A stretch of 64,000 bases of DNA from Brucella rhizosphaerae (GTDB taxonomy: Bacteria > Pseudomonadota > Alphaproteobacteria > Rhizobiales > Rhizobiaceae): contig NZ_NNRK01000035.1 of assembly GCF_002252475.1 (NCBI RefSeq), positions 124,001 through 188,000 on the forward strand. Reading direction: 5' to 3'. Below are positions 9,809-18,935 of the stretch, piece by piece. The notes under the pieces are model-generated. The model had not been told where the DNA came from. It saw only the letters and a program-made list of their open reading frames with translations, and did no database searches. Positions within the stretch are counted from its first letter, which is position 1. Every line of letters begins with the position of its first letter. The position numbers were made by a program, and so were the translations under genes.

Positions 9809-10009
9809 TATTGAGCGGAAATAATTTCCGCCTCTGCCTGCCCCTTAAAGCCGCGCGCACCAACCACTTTTCCACACAGCGTTGCTTGCGCCATATATTG
9901 GCGTTGCCTGTTTTAAGTGTGTTGCAATTTAGCGTCTGCCGTCACTCCAAAATACCCAAATTCTGTTAGCAACATCTAGTAACCGTTGAATACAGCCCCA
10001 AATCATATA

Positions 10010-10026
10010 TTGAGCAAATCACTCAA
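10010..10026 (+). promoter_or_regulatory. Candidate IRO box (RirA-type operator)
   Basis: The sequence is an inverted repeat, ttgag-N7-ctcaa, and contains TGA-N9-TCA (10011-10025). In rhizobia the iron-responsive operator bound by RirA is described as TGA-N9-TCA. It lies 64 bp before the receptor start, a sensible position. A second candidate is found before fecI at 55602. The motif is short, so chance matches are possible. Confidence 0.55.
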
Positions 10027-10089
10027 CTTTTAGCCAGCAAGTCCCGATAGGCAAGCCAGCGATCATGCAATGCTTATTTCGGGGACATC

Positions 10090-12444
10090 ATGCTGGGGAC
10101 TTCTGCCTTCCAAAAATCCGTCAATCGTCATTGGTTGAATATGCTTTCTGCCTCTGTGGTGCTCTGCGCCGCTTCACAGGCGCATGCTCAAACGGCCCCA
10201 AAAACGGAAGCCATTCAGCAAAGCCAGAATACAGAAGACGACACTATTGAGCCTATCAGGCTTAAGACAATTACCCTGTCTGCGGAGCGCGCTGCCAAGA
10301 ACCTGCTTGATGTTCCAATGTCGATCAGCGTTATTGATCGTGACACGCTGGACCGACATCAGGTGCGCGATATTCAGGATATGGTGCGATATGAGCCGGG
10401 CGTAAGCGTTGATCGGCAAACGTCGTTGACCAATCCTTTCGGGCAGCTCAATAGCTTCAATATTCGTGGTGTCGGCGGTAACCGTGTGCAAATCCTTGTC
10501 GACGGTGCACGTGTTCAGGAACGCATCACTGATGGTAGCCGCGATTTCGTTGATCCATTCAATATGAAGTCGGTAGAAATCACACGTGGTCCGAATTCGG
10601 TTCTGTGGGGCGCGGATGCTCTGGGTGGCGTCGTGTTCTTCAGAACGCTGGACCCAGAAGATTTGCTGGACGGTACCAAGCCGTGGGCGGTTGAAACCAA
10701 ATTCAGCTATGACAGTTTTGACAAATCGTTCCGTAAACAGATTACCGGCGCGGCTGAGGCTGGCGATTTCAAGGTCCTGGGCAGTTTTGGGCATATGAGT
10801 GCATCTGAGCCGGACATGCGTAAAGCGCGTGCTGATGGAGGCATCTGGGGATGCCCGCGTGAAGCGATCTGGCCGTGCAATAAAGCGTCCCCGATGGACA
10901 CGGATTCCTATAACAGCCTGTTGAAACTTCAGTGGAATCCGTCAACCGATCATGAATTCAAGCTGACCGGTGAATGGTTTGAGCGCAACACTGATGTTGA
11001 TCAAAAGTATGATTCCGGCGCAGCCAATCCGCTCTATGCGAGCATGCCTGCCTATTACAGCTTTTATTATGAAAACGAGAGCTGGGATCGTTCGCTGAAA
11101 ATGCAACGGGCGCGGTTTGCCCTTGATCACCGCTGGACTGTCGGCGCATCTTGGCTGGATGAGGTGAAATGGAACATTTCCTATTCGCCTCAGAGACGCG
11201 ATACGACGAGCAATCAGATCCGCAACTATTCGCTTCTTGCCACACCGCGTCGCGAAAAGCGTATCCAGATCCGCAATTATAGCGAAGACTTTCTGCAGGC
11301 TGATGTTCAGCTGACCTCGTCATTCGAGCTTGGCCAAAGCAGCCATAAACTCATTTATGGCTTTGCGGGTGATATCACCAAGAGCAATTATGACGGTGAG
11401 AATATCACCACCAATCTGAATACAGGCGTTACGACGGTTACGCCGCGACAGGGGTTCAACTTCCCCAAAGTTGATACCATACGTGCTGATTTCTATGTTC
11501 AGGATGAAATCAAACTGTTGGATGAGCGTCTGACGCTTACACCGGGTCTGCGCCTTGCTACTTACTCTCTCGATCCAACTCAGGATGATGGCTACGTTCC
11601 GCTTGAAGGGTTCGAGCCTGAAAAGATGGATAAGGCCCGTCTGATCAAGCGTCTCGGCGCGATCTACAAGCTCGACGATACTTATTCTGTATTCGCCTCC
11701 TATGGCGAAGGTTTCAAGATGCCGACCGCGCAACAGCTCTTTGTTTCGTCCACCTCTATCGGTGCGACGAGCATGGTTGAAGTCATTCCCAATCCGAACC
11801 TGAAGCCTGAATTTGTCCGCAGCTATGAAGCCGGTTTGCGCGGCGAATTTAATCGCGGCTATTTCAGCGCTTCCGCTTTCTATTCTGATTACAAAGATTT
11901 TATCCGTGGGCTGCAACAGGTTCCGGGAACCGCCGACAAATACACCTCTGACAACGTCGAGAGCGTAAAGGTCTGGGGCATTGAGTTTGGTGGCGAATAT
12001 GAGGTCTATAACAACGTTTTCGCCAATGCGGCTCTTTCTTACATGCGCGGTGATCAGCGTGTCGATGCGGGTTCTGAAACGACGCCGTTTGATGGTGCAG
12101 TTCCGCTAACCACGGTTCTGGGGCTGCGTTACATCATCCCCGATTGGAATCTGGAAACAGAGTTTGTCGGCACTTTCGCATCGGGCGTGAAGCGCCGCGC
12201 TGATGAAAATGCTTTCAAACCCTCAAGCTATTCGGTGTTTGATGCCTATGCCAAGTGGTCCCCGACCAAGCATATTGACGTGAATTTCGGCGTCGAGAAC
12301 ATCTTCGACAAGCGCTATTTCCCCAACACGCTGACGGGCTATGCCAACATGCCTGACACCTCGTCTGTGGCGAATGTCAATCCACTGGAAATGCAGGTGG
12401 CACCGGGCCGTACCTTCAAGATTGGTGCAACGATGCGCTTCTGA
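10090..12444 (+). CDS. TonB-dependent receptor, hemoglobin/heme type
   Basis: An outer-membrane receptor of 784 residues. A signal peptide of about 34 residues ends in 'SQAHAQ'. A TonB-box-like stretch ('LKTITLSA') is near residue 60, followed by the plug: 'VPMSISVIDRDTL', 'FNIRGVGGNRVQILVDGARV' and 'ITRGPNSVLWGADALGGVV'. The remainder is a 22-strand barrel ending in Phe, with 'NIFDKRYFPN' near the end. The plug and barrel motifs resemble the hemoglobin/transferrin/lactoferrin receptor family (BhuA, HmuR). Substrate is inferred as heme or hemoprotein because ChaN and a HemS-like protein follow; another chelate cannot be excluded. A candidate IRO box is upstream. It leads a run of five genes, though 73 bp separates it from the ABC gene. 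Confidence 0.87.
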   Translation: MLGTSAFQKSVNRHWLNMLSASVVLCAASQAHAQTAPKTEAIQQSQNTEDDTIEPIRLKTITLSAERAAKNLLDVPMSISVIDRDTLDRHQVRDIQDMVRYEPGVSVDRQTSLTNPFGQLNSFNIRGVGGNRVQILVDGARVQERITDGSRDFVDPFNMKSVEITRGPNSVLWGADALGGVVFFRTLDPEDLLDGTKPWAVETKFSYDSFDKSFRKQITGAAEAGDFKVLGSFGHMSASEPDMRKARADGGIWGCPREAIWPCNKASPMDTDSYNSLLKLQWNPSTDHEFKLTGEWFERNTDVDQKYDSGAANPLYASMPAYYSFYYENESWDRSLKMQRARFALDHRWTVGASWLDEVKWNISYSPQRRDTTSNQIRNYSLLATPRREKRIQIRNYSEDFLQADVQLTSSFELGQSSHKLIYGFAGDITKSNYDGENITTNLNTGVTTVTPRQGFNFPKVDTIRADFYVQDEIKLLDERLTLTPGLRLATYSLDPTQDDGYVPLEGFEPEKMDKARLIKRLGAIYKLDDTYSVFASYGEGFKMPTAQQLFVSSTSIGATSMVEVIPNPNLKPEFVRSYEAGLRGEFNRGYFSASAFYSDYKDFIRGLQQVPGTADKYTSDNVESVKVWGIEFGGEYEVYNNVFANAALSYMRGDQRVDAGSETTPFDGAVPLTTVLGLRYIIPDWNLETEFVGTFASGVKRRADENAFKPSSYSVFDAYAKWSPTKHIDVNFGVENIFDKRYFPNTLTGYANMPDTSSVANVNPLEMQVAPGRTFKIGATMRF

Positions 12445-12517
12445 TCGTCATTGATGATCAACATGCCGGAGCGGTTTGAAAGCGGCTTCGGCTTTCTCAT
12501 GTCAGTATCGGTTGATT

Positions 12518-14254
12518 ATGCTTATTGTTCTCAGACAGTTTTGGCAGCTACTCAAATATTGCAATTCAGGCGAGGGAAAAGCTCTCAGCTGGTCGCTTTT
12601 AGGTTTGATATTCGCTCTCGATTTTATCGGCATTTATCTTGGCGTTAAATTAATCGGGTGGACTGCAGCATTCTATGGCGCCGTTGAGCAAAAGAATGTC
12701 ACGGAAACGTTGTCTCAATTGGGAATTTTCGGCTTAATCGTGACGGGAAACACGCTTATCTTTTTGTTTGGTTTTTATGCCAATGGATGGCTCGAAATAC
12801 GTTGGCGAGAGCGTCTGACAAATGTGGCGTTATCAACATGGTTCGATAACAAAGCTTACTGGCTTTTGGGATTGAAAGACGGGCAAGACAAAAGAAATCC
12901 CGACAATCCAGATCAGCGGATTTCTGAAGATTGCGCCTTGTTTGTAAAGTACACGCTTGAGGAGGGAGTAGGTCTTATAACGCGCGTTGTAGGCTTATTT
13001 TCGTACATTGTGGTGCTTGCAGGCCTTGCCACATTCTCCCTCAGTTTTTCGATTGCAGGATTTAACGTCGAAATACCGAAATATATGCTTTGGGCGCCCT
13101 TTGCTTATGTCGCGCTCTCATCAGTCCTGACACATATGTTCGGCCGCCGTCTGAAAGCAACTTTTATCGAACAACAGAAAAAGGAGGCCGATTTTCGTTA
13201 CGGCATGGCGCATGTACGGCAAAATGCGGGTGAAATTGCTGTTATGAATGGCGAGAAGGCCGAGCGAAAATTTCTGAATGAACGATTTTCAGGTGTTCGA
13301 TCCAATTGGTTTCGTCTTGTCGGCAGGCAGACATTACTTGGCGTTTTCACCCGACCCTATAACTCTACCATCTTGCGTATTCCCCTATTTCTGGCGCTGC
13401 CAGGATATTTTGCAGGCGCGGTGAACTTCGGTGGCTTGATGCAATTAGGCTTAGCCTCACAGCAGGTAGCCACGACATTGTCCTGGTTTATTTTCCGCTA
13501 TCACGTTCTTGCTGAACTGGTATCGGCGATATCGCGTTTGTCCAATTTCTTGAACGCAGCCAATTCGGTTGGGGCAACGCACAAAAAAGCTGTTGTTGAC
13601 GCGACACAACCATCGCTGCAATTGCGCGACGTTTCATTGAAAACGCCTGATGGGCAGACCCTTCTGAACATTCCCGAACTTGAAATCGAGCCCGGCAAAA
13701 CTGTCTGGCTGCGTGGTCGATCCGGGCTTGGAAAGACGACATTGCTTCGTCTGATTGCAGGTGCATGGAATTTAGCAAGCGGAACGGTTCACCGTCCAGA
13801 TGCTTCAATGCTGGTACTTTCGCAAAAGCCCTACATGCCAAATGCCGGGTTATACGATGCGGTCTCCTATCCGCTTCCGGCAGAGAACTTTGACCAGACC
13901 CAGATCGCTGAGGCACTTGCAAAGGTCGGGCTGTCGAAGCTGTCGTCTTATGTGTTTTCTGGAGAACATATCGCGCCGGGAACACTCTCTGGCGGTGAGA
14001 TGCAAAGGCTGGCTCTTGCACGCGCGATCCTGATCAAGGCCGACTGGCTGTTTCTCGATGAAGCCACCAGTGCACTGGACAAGATCGCCGAGGCCGAGCT
14101 GCTGGAGCGTTTGCGAAAAGAACTTCCCAACTCAACCATCGTCATTCTGGCTCACCGCGAGCCTGCAAATCTTGTCATCGACAGCGTCATCGACCTTGAA
14201 ACTTTTAGCGTTACGCAAAAGCAGTCCGAGATGTCTGATCTCCAAACAGCATGA
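12518..14254 (+). CDS. SbmA/BacA-like fused ABC transporter
   Basis: A 578-residue half-transporter with a membrane domain fused to an ATPase. The ATG at 12518 was preferred; the frame opens at a TTG at 12476. The membrane part has the 'NPDQRISEDCALF' element typical of the SbmA/BacA/YddA and Rv1819c group (Pfam ABC_membrane_2 / SbmA_BacA). The ATPase has Walker A 'GRSGLGKTT', signature 'LSGGEMQRLALARA' and Walker B 'WLFLDEATSALD'. Family members take peptides, cobalamin or hydrophilic solutes across the inner membrane. Its place between a TonB receptor and heme-handling genes suggests it takes the receptor's ligand from periplasm to cytosol, in place of a periplasmic-binding-protein system, which is missing here. 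Transport direction is inference. Confidence 0.85.
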   Translation: MLIVLRQFWQLLKYCNSGEGKALSWSLLGLIFALDFIGIYLGVKLIGWTAAFYGAVEQKNVTETLSQLGIFGLIVTGNTLIFLFGFYANGWLEIRWRERLTNVALSTWFDNKAYWLLGLKDGQDKRNPDNPDQRISEDCALFVKYTLEEGVGLITRVVGLFSYIVVLAGLATFSLSFSIAGFNVEIPKYMLWAPFAYVALSSVLTHMFGRRLKATFIEQQKKEADFRYGMAHVRQNAGEIAVMNGEKAERKFLNERFSGVRSNWFRLVGRQTLLGVFTRPYNSTILRIPLFLALPGYFAGAVNFGGLMQLGLASQQVATTLSWFIFRYHVLAELVSAISRLSNFLNAANSVGATHKKAVVDATQPSLQLRDVSLKTPDGQTLLNIPELEIEPGKTVWLRGRSGLGKTTLLRLIAGAWNLASGTVHRPDASMLVLSQKPYMPNAGLYDAVSYPLPAENFDQTQIAEALAKVGLSKLSSYVFSGEHIAPGTLSGGEMQRLALARAILIKADWLFLDEATSALDKIAEAELLERLRKELPNSTIVILAHREPANLVIDSVIDLETFSVTQKQSEMSDLQTA

Positions 14255-14261
14255 GGAAATT

Positions 14262-14975
14262 ATGAGCGAACAACCGATCCGCGCGAAACTATTGGCCGCT
14301 CCGGCTGATGTTCTCAAAACACTGCCCGCGATGGGCAAGCTGATGATCAATTCCAAAAGCTGTGGCGCCACACATGAGCGCATCGGCGTGGTCGAACGCG
14401 TTGAGGTCCGGGATGGTTGGGTGCATTTTTCAGGTCCCGAGCACCATTCGCGGATTGATCTCAATGCCATTGCGTCGATGATTGTTGATCGCAGCAGCAT
14501 CATGCAGGAAAAAGTCTATCCGCGCATAGATCTGCTTGCCTCGGACGAAAGTGTTATCGGCAGTGTCATTGGCTTTGACGGTGCCGAGCCTTTCGACAAG
14601 GCGCTGGATAGCTTCGGGTTCGCAACCCTTGAGCCTAAAGCCAAAGATCAGAGCACAATGGAAAAGCAGGAAGTTGGCGAAGACGATCCGGGTCTTACGC
14701 CGTTTGCTGCTGCTCAGCGGAATAAGGCAGAGATACGCATCGCACTCGAATTGCCTGCTTTCAAACAGGAGTGGAGCGGTGAGATGCCGGAAGTGCGGCC
14801 ATCGCGCGGTTTTATCAATGTGATGAAGCCTGATTTCCATCTGCATCTTAAGGCAGGGCACGTTGCTTCATGGCGTGAGATCAGGAAGGGCGATGATCTA
14901 ACCTTCTATGCGCTCAACGAAGCAGGCGACGAAACAGGTCTCATCGTATCGGGCAACAAGGAAGCGTTCCAATGA
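14262..14975 (+). CDS. HemS/ChuX-like cytosolic heme protein (tentative)
   Basis: A 237-residue soluble protein. The frame is open to 14058 but that part overlaps the ABC gene; the ATG at 14262 with 'aggaaat' before it is the real start. I do not recognise it by a firm signature. The middle ('HHSRIDLNAIASMIVDRSS' followed by 'LLASDESVIGSVIGFDG') and the later 'DFHLHLKAGHVASWREI' stretch resemble the repeating beta layout of HemS/ChuX/HutX heme carriers. It follows the ABC gene by seven bases and overlaps chaN by four. Context suggests a cytosolic role in taking over or breaking down incoming heme. No signal peptide is present. Confidence 0.5.
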   Translation: MSEQPIRAKLLAAPADVLKTLPAMGKLMINSKSCGATHERIGVVERVEVRDGWVHFSGPEHHSRIDLNAIASMIVDRSSIMQEKVYPRIDLLASDESVIGSVIGFDGAEPFDKALDSFGFATLEPKAKDQSTMEKQEVGEDDPGLTPFAAAQRNKAEIRIALELPAFKQEWSGEMPEVRPSRGFINVMKPDFHLHLKAGHVASWREIRKGDDLTFYALNEAGDETGLIVSGNKEAFQ

Positions 14976-15811
14976 ATGCCACGTTATTGAACGACCGGGT
15001 CGGGCAGTGGATTGATCCGCAATCTGGCGCACACCGCACGCATCAATCGGTGATGCAGGATATGGCGCAAAAGCGGGTTGTTCTGCTGGGCGAGACGCAT
15101 GATCGGTATGATATTCACCGCTGGCAGATGCACATCTGCGCCTCTCTGCTCGCTCTTCGTGACGATCTTGCCGTCGGCTTTGAAATGTTTCCGCGACGGC
15201 TTCAGCCGGTGCTTGACGAATGGGTCGAGGGAAAGCTCGACGCCGAGACGTTTCTCGAACGTGTAGATTGGGGAAAAGTCTGGGGCTTTGCGGCCGACCT
15301 CTATTGGCCATTGTTTCATTTTTGCCGTGAGTTTCGTGTCAAAATGCTGGCGCTGAACTGCCGCCGCGATCTTGTCACGCGCGTTGGCAAGGAAGGCTGG
15401 GATGCAATTTTAGAAGAAGAGCGTGACGGTCTGACGCCCGCACGTCCTGCGAGCCTTGCACATCGCGAACATCTGTTGCGCCTGACCAATGGCGGGCCAC
15501 CCGCGATGCAGGGAAAATCTGCCGATGCACCGGAGTTTGATCGGTTCGTCCGTGCACAACAGACATGGGATCGTGCCTTCGCCTGTAATATTGCGACTTA
15601 TCTCAATGAAAAGCCCGACGCGCTGGTTCTCGGTATCATCGGACGCGGGCATATGGAATATGGCTTTGGTACGCCGGACCAACTTGATGATCTTGGCATT
15701 GATCAGGTGGGTGTTCTTCTGACAGAGGATATAAGTGAAGCGCCATCAGCCCCAAAGATTGCAGATATGCCGGCCATCGCCGATGCCGTTTTCGGGTTGG
15801 CTGCTTCGTAG
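14972..15811 (+). CDS. ChaN-family heme-binding protein
   Basis: A 279-residue protein of the ChaN/Cofac_haem_bdg family. The diagnostic element 'VVLLGETHDRYDIHRWQ' is near residue 32, 'VGFEMFPR' follows, and the C-terminal region has 'IGRGHMEYGFGTPDQL'. ChaN of Campylobacter is an iron-regulated lipoprotein that binds stacked hemes; here I see no signal peptide or lipobox, so the protein may be cytosolic. It is coupled to the HemS-like gene (ATGA overlap). The neighbours point to heme acquisition or handling. Confidence 0.8.
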   Translation: MNATLLNDRVGQWIDPQSGAHRTHQSVMQDMAQKRVVLLGETHDRYDIHRWQMHICASLLALRDDLAVGFEMFPRRLQPVLDEWVEGKLDAETFLERVDWGKVWGFAADLYWPLFHFCREFRVKMLALNCRRDLVTRVGKEGWDAILEEERDGLTPARPASLAHREHLLRLTNGGPPAMQGKSADAPEFDRFVRAQQTWDRAFACNIATYLNEKPDALVLGIIGRGHMEYGFGTPDQLDDLGIDQVGVLLTEDISEAPSAPKIADMPAIADAVFGLAAS

Positions 15812-15896
15812 TTGCATATTGAGGGCATCATCGCTGGACAGCACGGTTGCCACTGACCATAAACATTGAACGACAGAGAACCCGAGGATCACGAGA

Positions 15897-16385
15897 GTGC
15901 AAAATTTTACCAGTTTCCGTCTGATCATGATGCTCGGTTCTCTACTGGCTGCGACGGCATATACCATGCCGTCCGTCGCGCAGACTGGACCACGCGTCAC
16001 GACTACACCCGCCGCACCTGCTGAAGTGCCGTCAATCAACAATCAGGCAGAATGGCAGAATGCAGTCGTGCGTATTCTTCAACGCTATGGCCAGCTTCTT
16101 GCGCGTGAGCTTGCGCCTCTGGAACTCGATGGTGTCTTTAAGCCGAAAATCAGCTTCTATCTTTCTTCAGACGGAACCGTGTCGGACGTGAAACTTGTCG
16201 AAAGCTCGGGTGACGATCTGGTTGACGCAGCGGCTTTGAAAGTGCCGACGGCTGGCGCGGCGTTTCCACCATTCACACCGGATATGGCGAGTGACAAACC
16301 CAAACAGCTTATTGCACCGTTCGAGGTTCGTCTCCATAAGCCTGAACCGGAAACAACCCCGACCCCTCCCGCCGCAGCACAATAG
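15897..16385 (+). CDS. Periplasmic TonB C-terminal-domain protein
   Basis: A 162-residue protein starting with GTG at 15897. The first ~28 residues form a cleavable signal peptide ('AYTMPSVAQ'), not the uncleaved anchor with Pro-rich stalk of a true TonB. The C-terminal ~100 residues have the TonB-C layout: 'GVFKPKISFYLSSDGTVSDVKLVESSGDDLVDAAAL', then 'FPPFTP'. A short Pro/Thr tail ends it. Without an inner-membrane anchor it could not carry ExbB/D energy in the usual way. It may interact with the TonB box of the receptor encoded four genes upstream, or with another envelope protein. It is the last gene before the convergent EPS operon, whose stop is only four bases away. Confidence 0.7.
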   Translation: MQNFTSFRLIMMLGSLLAATAYTMPSVAQTGPRVTTTPAAPAEVPSINNQAEWQNAVVRILQRYGQLLARELAPLELDGVFKPKISFYLSSDGTVSDVKLVESSGDDLVDAAALKVPTAGAAFPPFTPDMASDKPKQLIAPFEVRLHKPEPETTPTPPAAAQ

Positions 16386-16388
16386 GGA

Positions 16389-17570
16389 TCAGGCGACCTT
16401 CAGCTCCGCGATAGACAGGCCGGTGTCGGTCATTTTGTTATCGACGCCATTCTCATCGAGAAACTGTTTCATCTCGGCATAGGTTTCAAACCATGCGCGG
16501 TTATATTTGTCGAACAACGACTGGTCCCAATAGTCTTCCAAGCGAAATTGCTTCTCGCTGAAAACATCATAGCTCGGAATTTTATAGGTTTCGGCAAACT
16601 CTGCCGTGCGGCTGTCATAAGTGAAGTAGATAGACGGAATGCCGTTGGCGAGCGCCATCAGGTTGCCGTGCAGACGGTAGCCAAGGACAAGTTGCTGCTC
16701 ATGTACGAGATTTTCGTAATCTGCTACAACGTCCGAATAGAACATACGATGGCGATAGAGGTTTTCGATATCGTCATCGAGATACCAGTCAGCTGTCCAG
16801 CGATGCGCTTTAAGCGCTGCAATCGCCTCTTCTTTTTGTTCGGGCGTACCGAACACCATCTTCTTCTCTTCAATCTCGCCCTGTGCCATCAGCGTGATAT
16901 CGAAACGTTGGGCCATGGACCGGATGAGATCGCGGTGGCGGGTCAGATATTGTTCAATATCCTGCGCATAAGCTGGCGATACCTCGCGGCGTACGGTGAC
17001 ACCCACCTGCCTGACCTCTTCGAGCGGTGGCAGTTTGATGCGAAGATGTTGATTGTTGCGACGAAACGCCGTCGGGCAGCCAATGATACGGACATTTTGA
17101 ATGCCAATATCGTTGAGGACCTGTGCCGTATAAGCGCCCCGTACACCGACAGAAACAGTTGAATCGGAGATCATGCGCAACACGGCTTTCGTTTCTTCAG
17201 AAAGCTGGATTTCGCCGCGCACCGGCGCCTGTGCACCGATGCCAAACGCAATAACAGGCAGTTTCAATCGTTGGAGCACCGGGATCGTATCGCGCCAGTT
17301 CATGTCCTTGTTGATGTAGTTCGAGCCGCGCAGGATGACATAATCATATTCTTCCCGCAGCTGATCGATCTTTTCGGGTGAAAAGTTGGTGATCGGCAGC
17401 TCGGCCGCCTTCTCATAATTCATCAGCTTCAGCGACGACTCGAAAACGAACGCGTCGCCAATGTTATGGTAGTGATTAATGCTGCCCTGCACGTCAGTAT
17501 GACGATACCATCGGACATTGTCGTGATCGTACACTTCTCCTGCCGGGATCATGACGAGGGCGCGTGCCAT
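16389..17570 (-). CDS. Polysaccharide pyruvyltransferase (wgeH position)
   Basis: A 393-residue member of the polysaccharide pyruvyl transferase family. These enzymes add ketal-linked pyruvate from phosphoenolpyruvate to sugars of an exopolysaccharide in the cytosol. Visible features are 'NIGDAFVFESSL' early on, 'VIAFGIGAQAP', 'VGVRGAYTAQVLNDIG', 'RIIGCPTAFRR' and, near residue 300, 'LGYRLHGNLMALANGIPSIYFTYD', the conserved family end motif. It is last in the leftward eight-gene operon and corresponds by position to WgeH (ExpE8) of the S. meliloti galactoglucan cluster. Galactoglucan carries pyruvate, which suits this role. Two further pyruvyltransferase paralogues lie at 37437 and 38673. Confidence 0.82.
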   Translation of the reverse strand: MARALVMIPAGEVYDHDNVRWYRHTDVQGSINHYHNIGDAFVFESSLKLMNYEKAAELPITNFSPEKIDQLREEYDYVILRGSNYINKDMNWRDTIPVLQRLKLPVIAFGIGAQAPVRGEIQLSEETKAVLRMISDSTVSVGVRGAYTAQVLNDIGIQNVRIIGCPTAFRRNNQHLRIKLPPLEEVRQVGVTVRREVSPAYAQDIEQYLTRHRDLIRSMAQRFDITLMAQGEIEEKKMVFGTPEQKEEAIAALKAHRWTADWYLDDDIENLYRHRMFYSDVVADYENLVHEQQLVLGYRLHGNLMALANGIPSIYFTYDSRTAEFAETYKIPSYDVFSEKQFRLEDYWDQSLFDKYNRAWFETYAEMKQFLDENGVDNKMTDTGLSIAELKVA

Positions 17571-17612
17571 AGGCTATTCCTTCTTTTATAAACAGATGCA
17601 GGCGAGCCAGGC

Positions 17613-18935
17613 TCAGCTTGCCTGAGAAAGTGCGGTTTCTGTGACCGCAGGTTTCAGTCTGCGAGGTTTGGCCTCGCGCAGCTGGTTGTAAAGATCGAGA
17701 TGTGCTCTCGCACAATCGACGTAGTGAACCGGTTTGCGGATGGATTGATGCAGGCGGTTCCAGATGTGCGGATCGCTCAGCACTTCGGTAAAACGATCAG
17801 CCAGATCTTCCGCGCTGCGGACACGGAAATGCAGCCCATCCTCACCATCGCGGATTTTTTCTGCCATACCGCCAATGTTGGAGCAGATGACCGGACGACG
17901 ATGATGCAGTGCTTCCTGAATGACGATGGGCGAGTTTTCCCACCAGATCGACGGCATCACAACCCAATCTACCGACTGCATGAGGCGCGGCATCTCTGAA
18001 TTCTGATAAGCGCCGTAAAAGCGAACACGCGGGCCTGCCTCTTCGATCAGTTTTTGCATTCGTTCCTGAAAGGCTGACGGTTGTTTTTCAAGGTTTCCGC
18101 CAAAGATCATCAGGCGCGAATCCTCGCCCCACACCTGCTCAGGAACACGCGAAACTGCATCAACAAGCACATCAATACCCTTGAACGGATTGATCTGTCC
18201 GAAGAATGCGAAACGACTGCGTCGCGGATCGGGTCCGGTCAGCTCGCGTGGTGGCGTTGTTTGTGTGATCGCGATACCATTCTCGATGACGGCCATCTTG
18301 TCGGGATTGATCCCCCATTCGCGATAACGATTTGCCAGAAATTCGCTCGGCGACACAAAAGCATCAGCGAGTTCCAGCATGCCGCGTACAAAGCGTTCGC
18401 GTTTGAGAAAGCGGGCAGGCGGTATGTGCGGAAAGCAGGCGTGGCAATCAATCGGGGAAGCTTCATTGCAGAGCTTCGACGTACCCGCTTTCACCATCTG
18501 GCCATCATTGTTGCAGATGGAAAGAAACTCGTGGAACGTCACTAGAATGACGCGGTCCGGCAGTGCTTCTCGGATGGCATAAAGCGTTTCGAGACCAAGA
18601 CCAAGAACATGATGAAAGTGGACAATATCCGGATCGAAGTCACGTACGAACCGCAGGAGATCGCGACGGATTTCGTCGGTGTTTTTGTTCGACAGATAGA
18701 AATGATCATATTCGTCGGCGTGAAACAGAATCTCGTCACTGGCGCGCCGCATGCTCATGAGAGCAGTGGTGCCGTGCCGGGGGATAGGATGGCTGGCTCG
18801 CGCCAGATAAACCGATTGCACGCCCGGTGTCGCGTTCAATCCCTTGTGCAGATTGTAGGACGCGATTTCACCGCCGCCGAGTGAGATTGACGGGTGGGCA
18901 TGGGAAATGACGAGAACACGGAGTTTTTCGCTCAT
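17613..18935 (-). CDS. Family 4 glycosyltransferase (wgeG position)
   Basis: A 440-residue GT-B transferase. Near the start is 'VLVISHAHPSISLGGGEIASYNL', the usual acceptor-side loop. 'FDPDIVHFHHVLGLG' and 'FGQINPFKGIDVLVDAV' follow. The donor site is in 'VMPSIWWENSPIVIQEALHHRRPVICSNIGGMAEKI', a GT4 E-x7-E type element. It is closely similar in layout to the GT4 at 21970 (both have 'HACF', 'VSPSEFL', 'IWWEN'), so the two are paralogues. The start overlaps the upstream stop by four bases. It matches WgeG (ExpE7), reported as a transferase in S. meliloti. Sugar specificity is unknown. Confidence 0.83.
   Translation of the reverse strand: MSEKLRVLVISHAHPSISLGGGEIASYNLHKGLNATPGVQSVYLARASHPIPRHGTTALMSMRRASDEILFHADEYDHFYLSNKNTDEIRRDLLRFVRDFDPDIVHFHHVLGLGLETLYAIREALPDRVILVTFHEFLSICNNDGQMVKAGTSKLCNEASPIDCHACFPHIPPARFLKRERFVRGMLELADAFVSPSEFLANRYREWGINPDKMAVIENGIAITQTTPPRELTGPDPRRSRFAFFGQINPFKGIDVLVDAVSRVPEQVWGEDSRLMIFGGNLEKQPSAFQERMQKLIEEAGPRVRFYGAYQNSEMPRLMQSVDWVVMPSIWWENSPIVIQEALHHRRPVICSNIGGMAEKIRDGEDGLHFRVRSAEDLADRFTEVLSDPHIWNRLHQSIRKPVHYVDCARAHLDLYNQLREAKPRRLKPAVTETALSQAS

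Larger units (their letters stand above)
9751..10089. other. Intergenic rmlD-receptor, palindrome at 9815
   Basis: This 339-bp gap holds the rmlD terminator, a perfect 17-bp palindrome 'gcggaaataatttccgc' at 9815-9831 of unknown role, and the iron-box candidate at 10010. A 68-codon frame at 9763 looks like chance. Confidence 0.5.

Noticed and set aside
9763-9969. 68-codon frame after rmlD
   Set aside because: It covers the terminator and a palindrome, has no ribosome site and resembles no protein.
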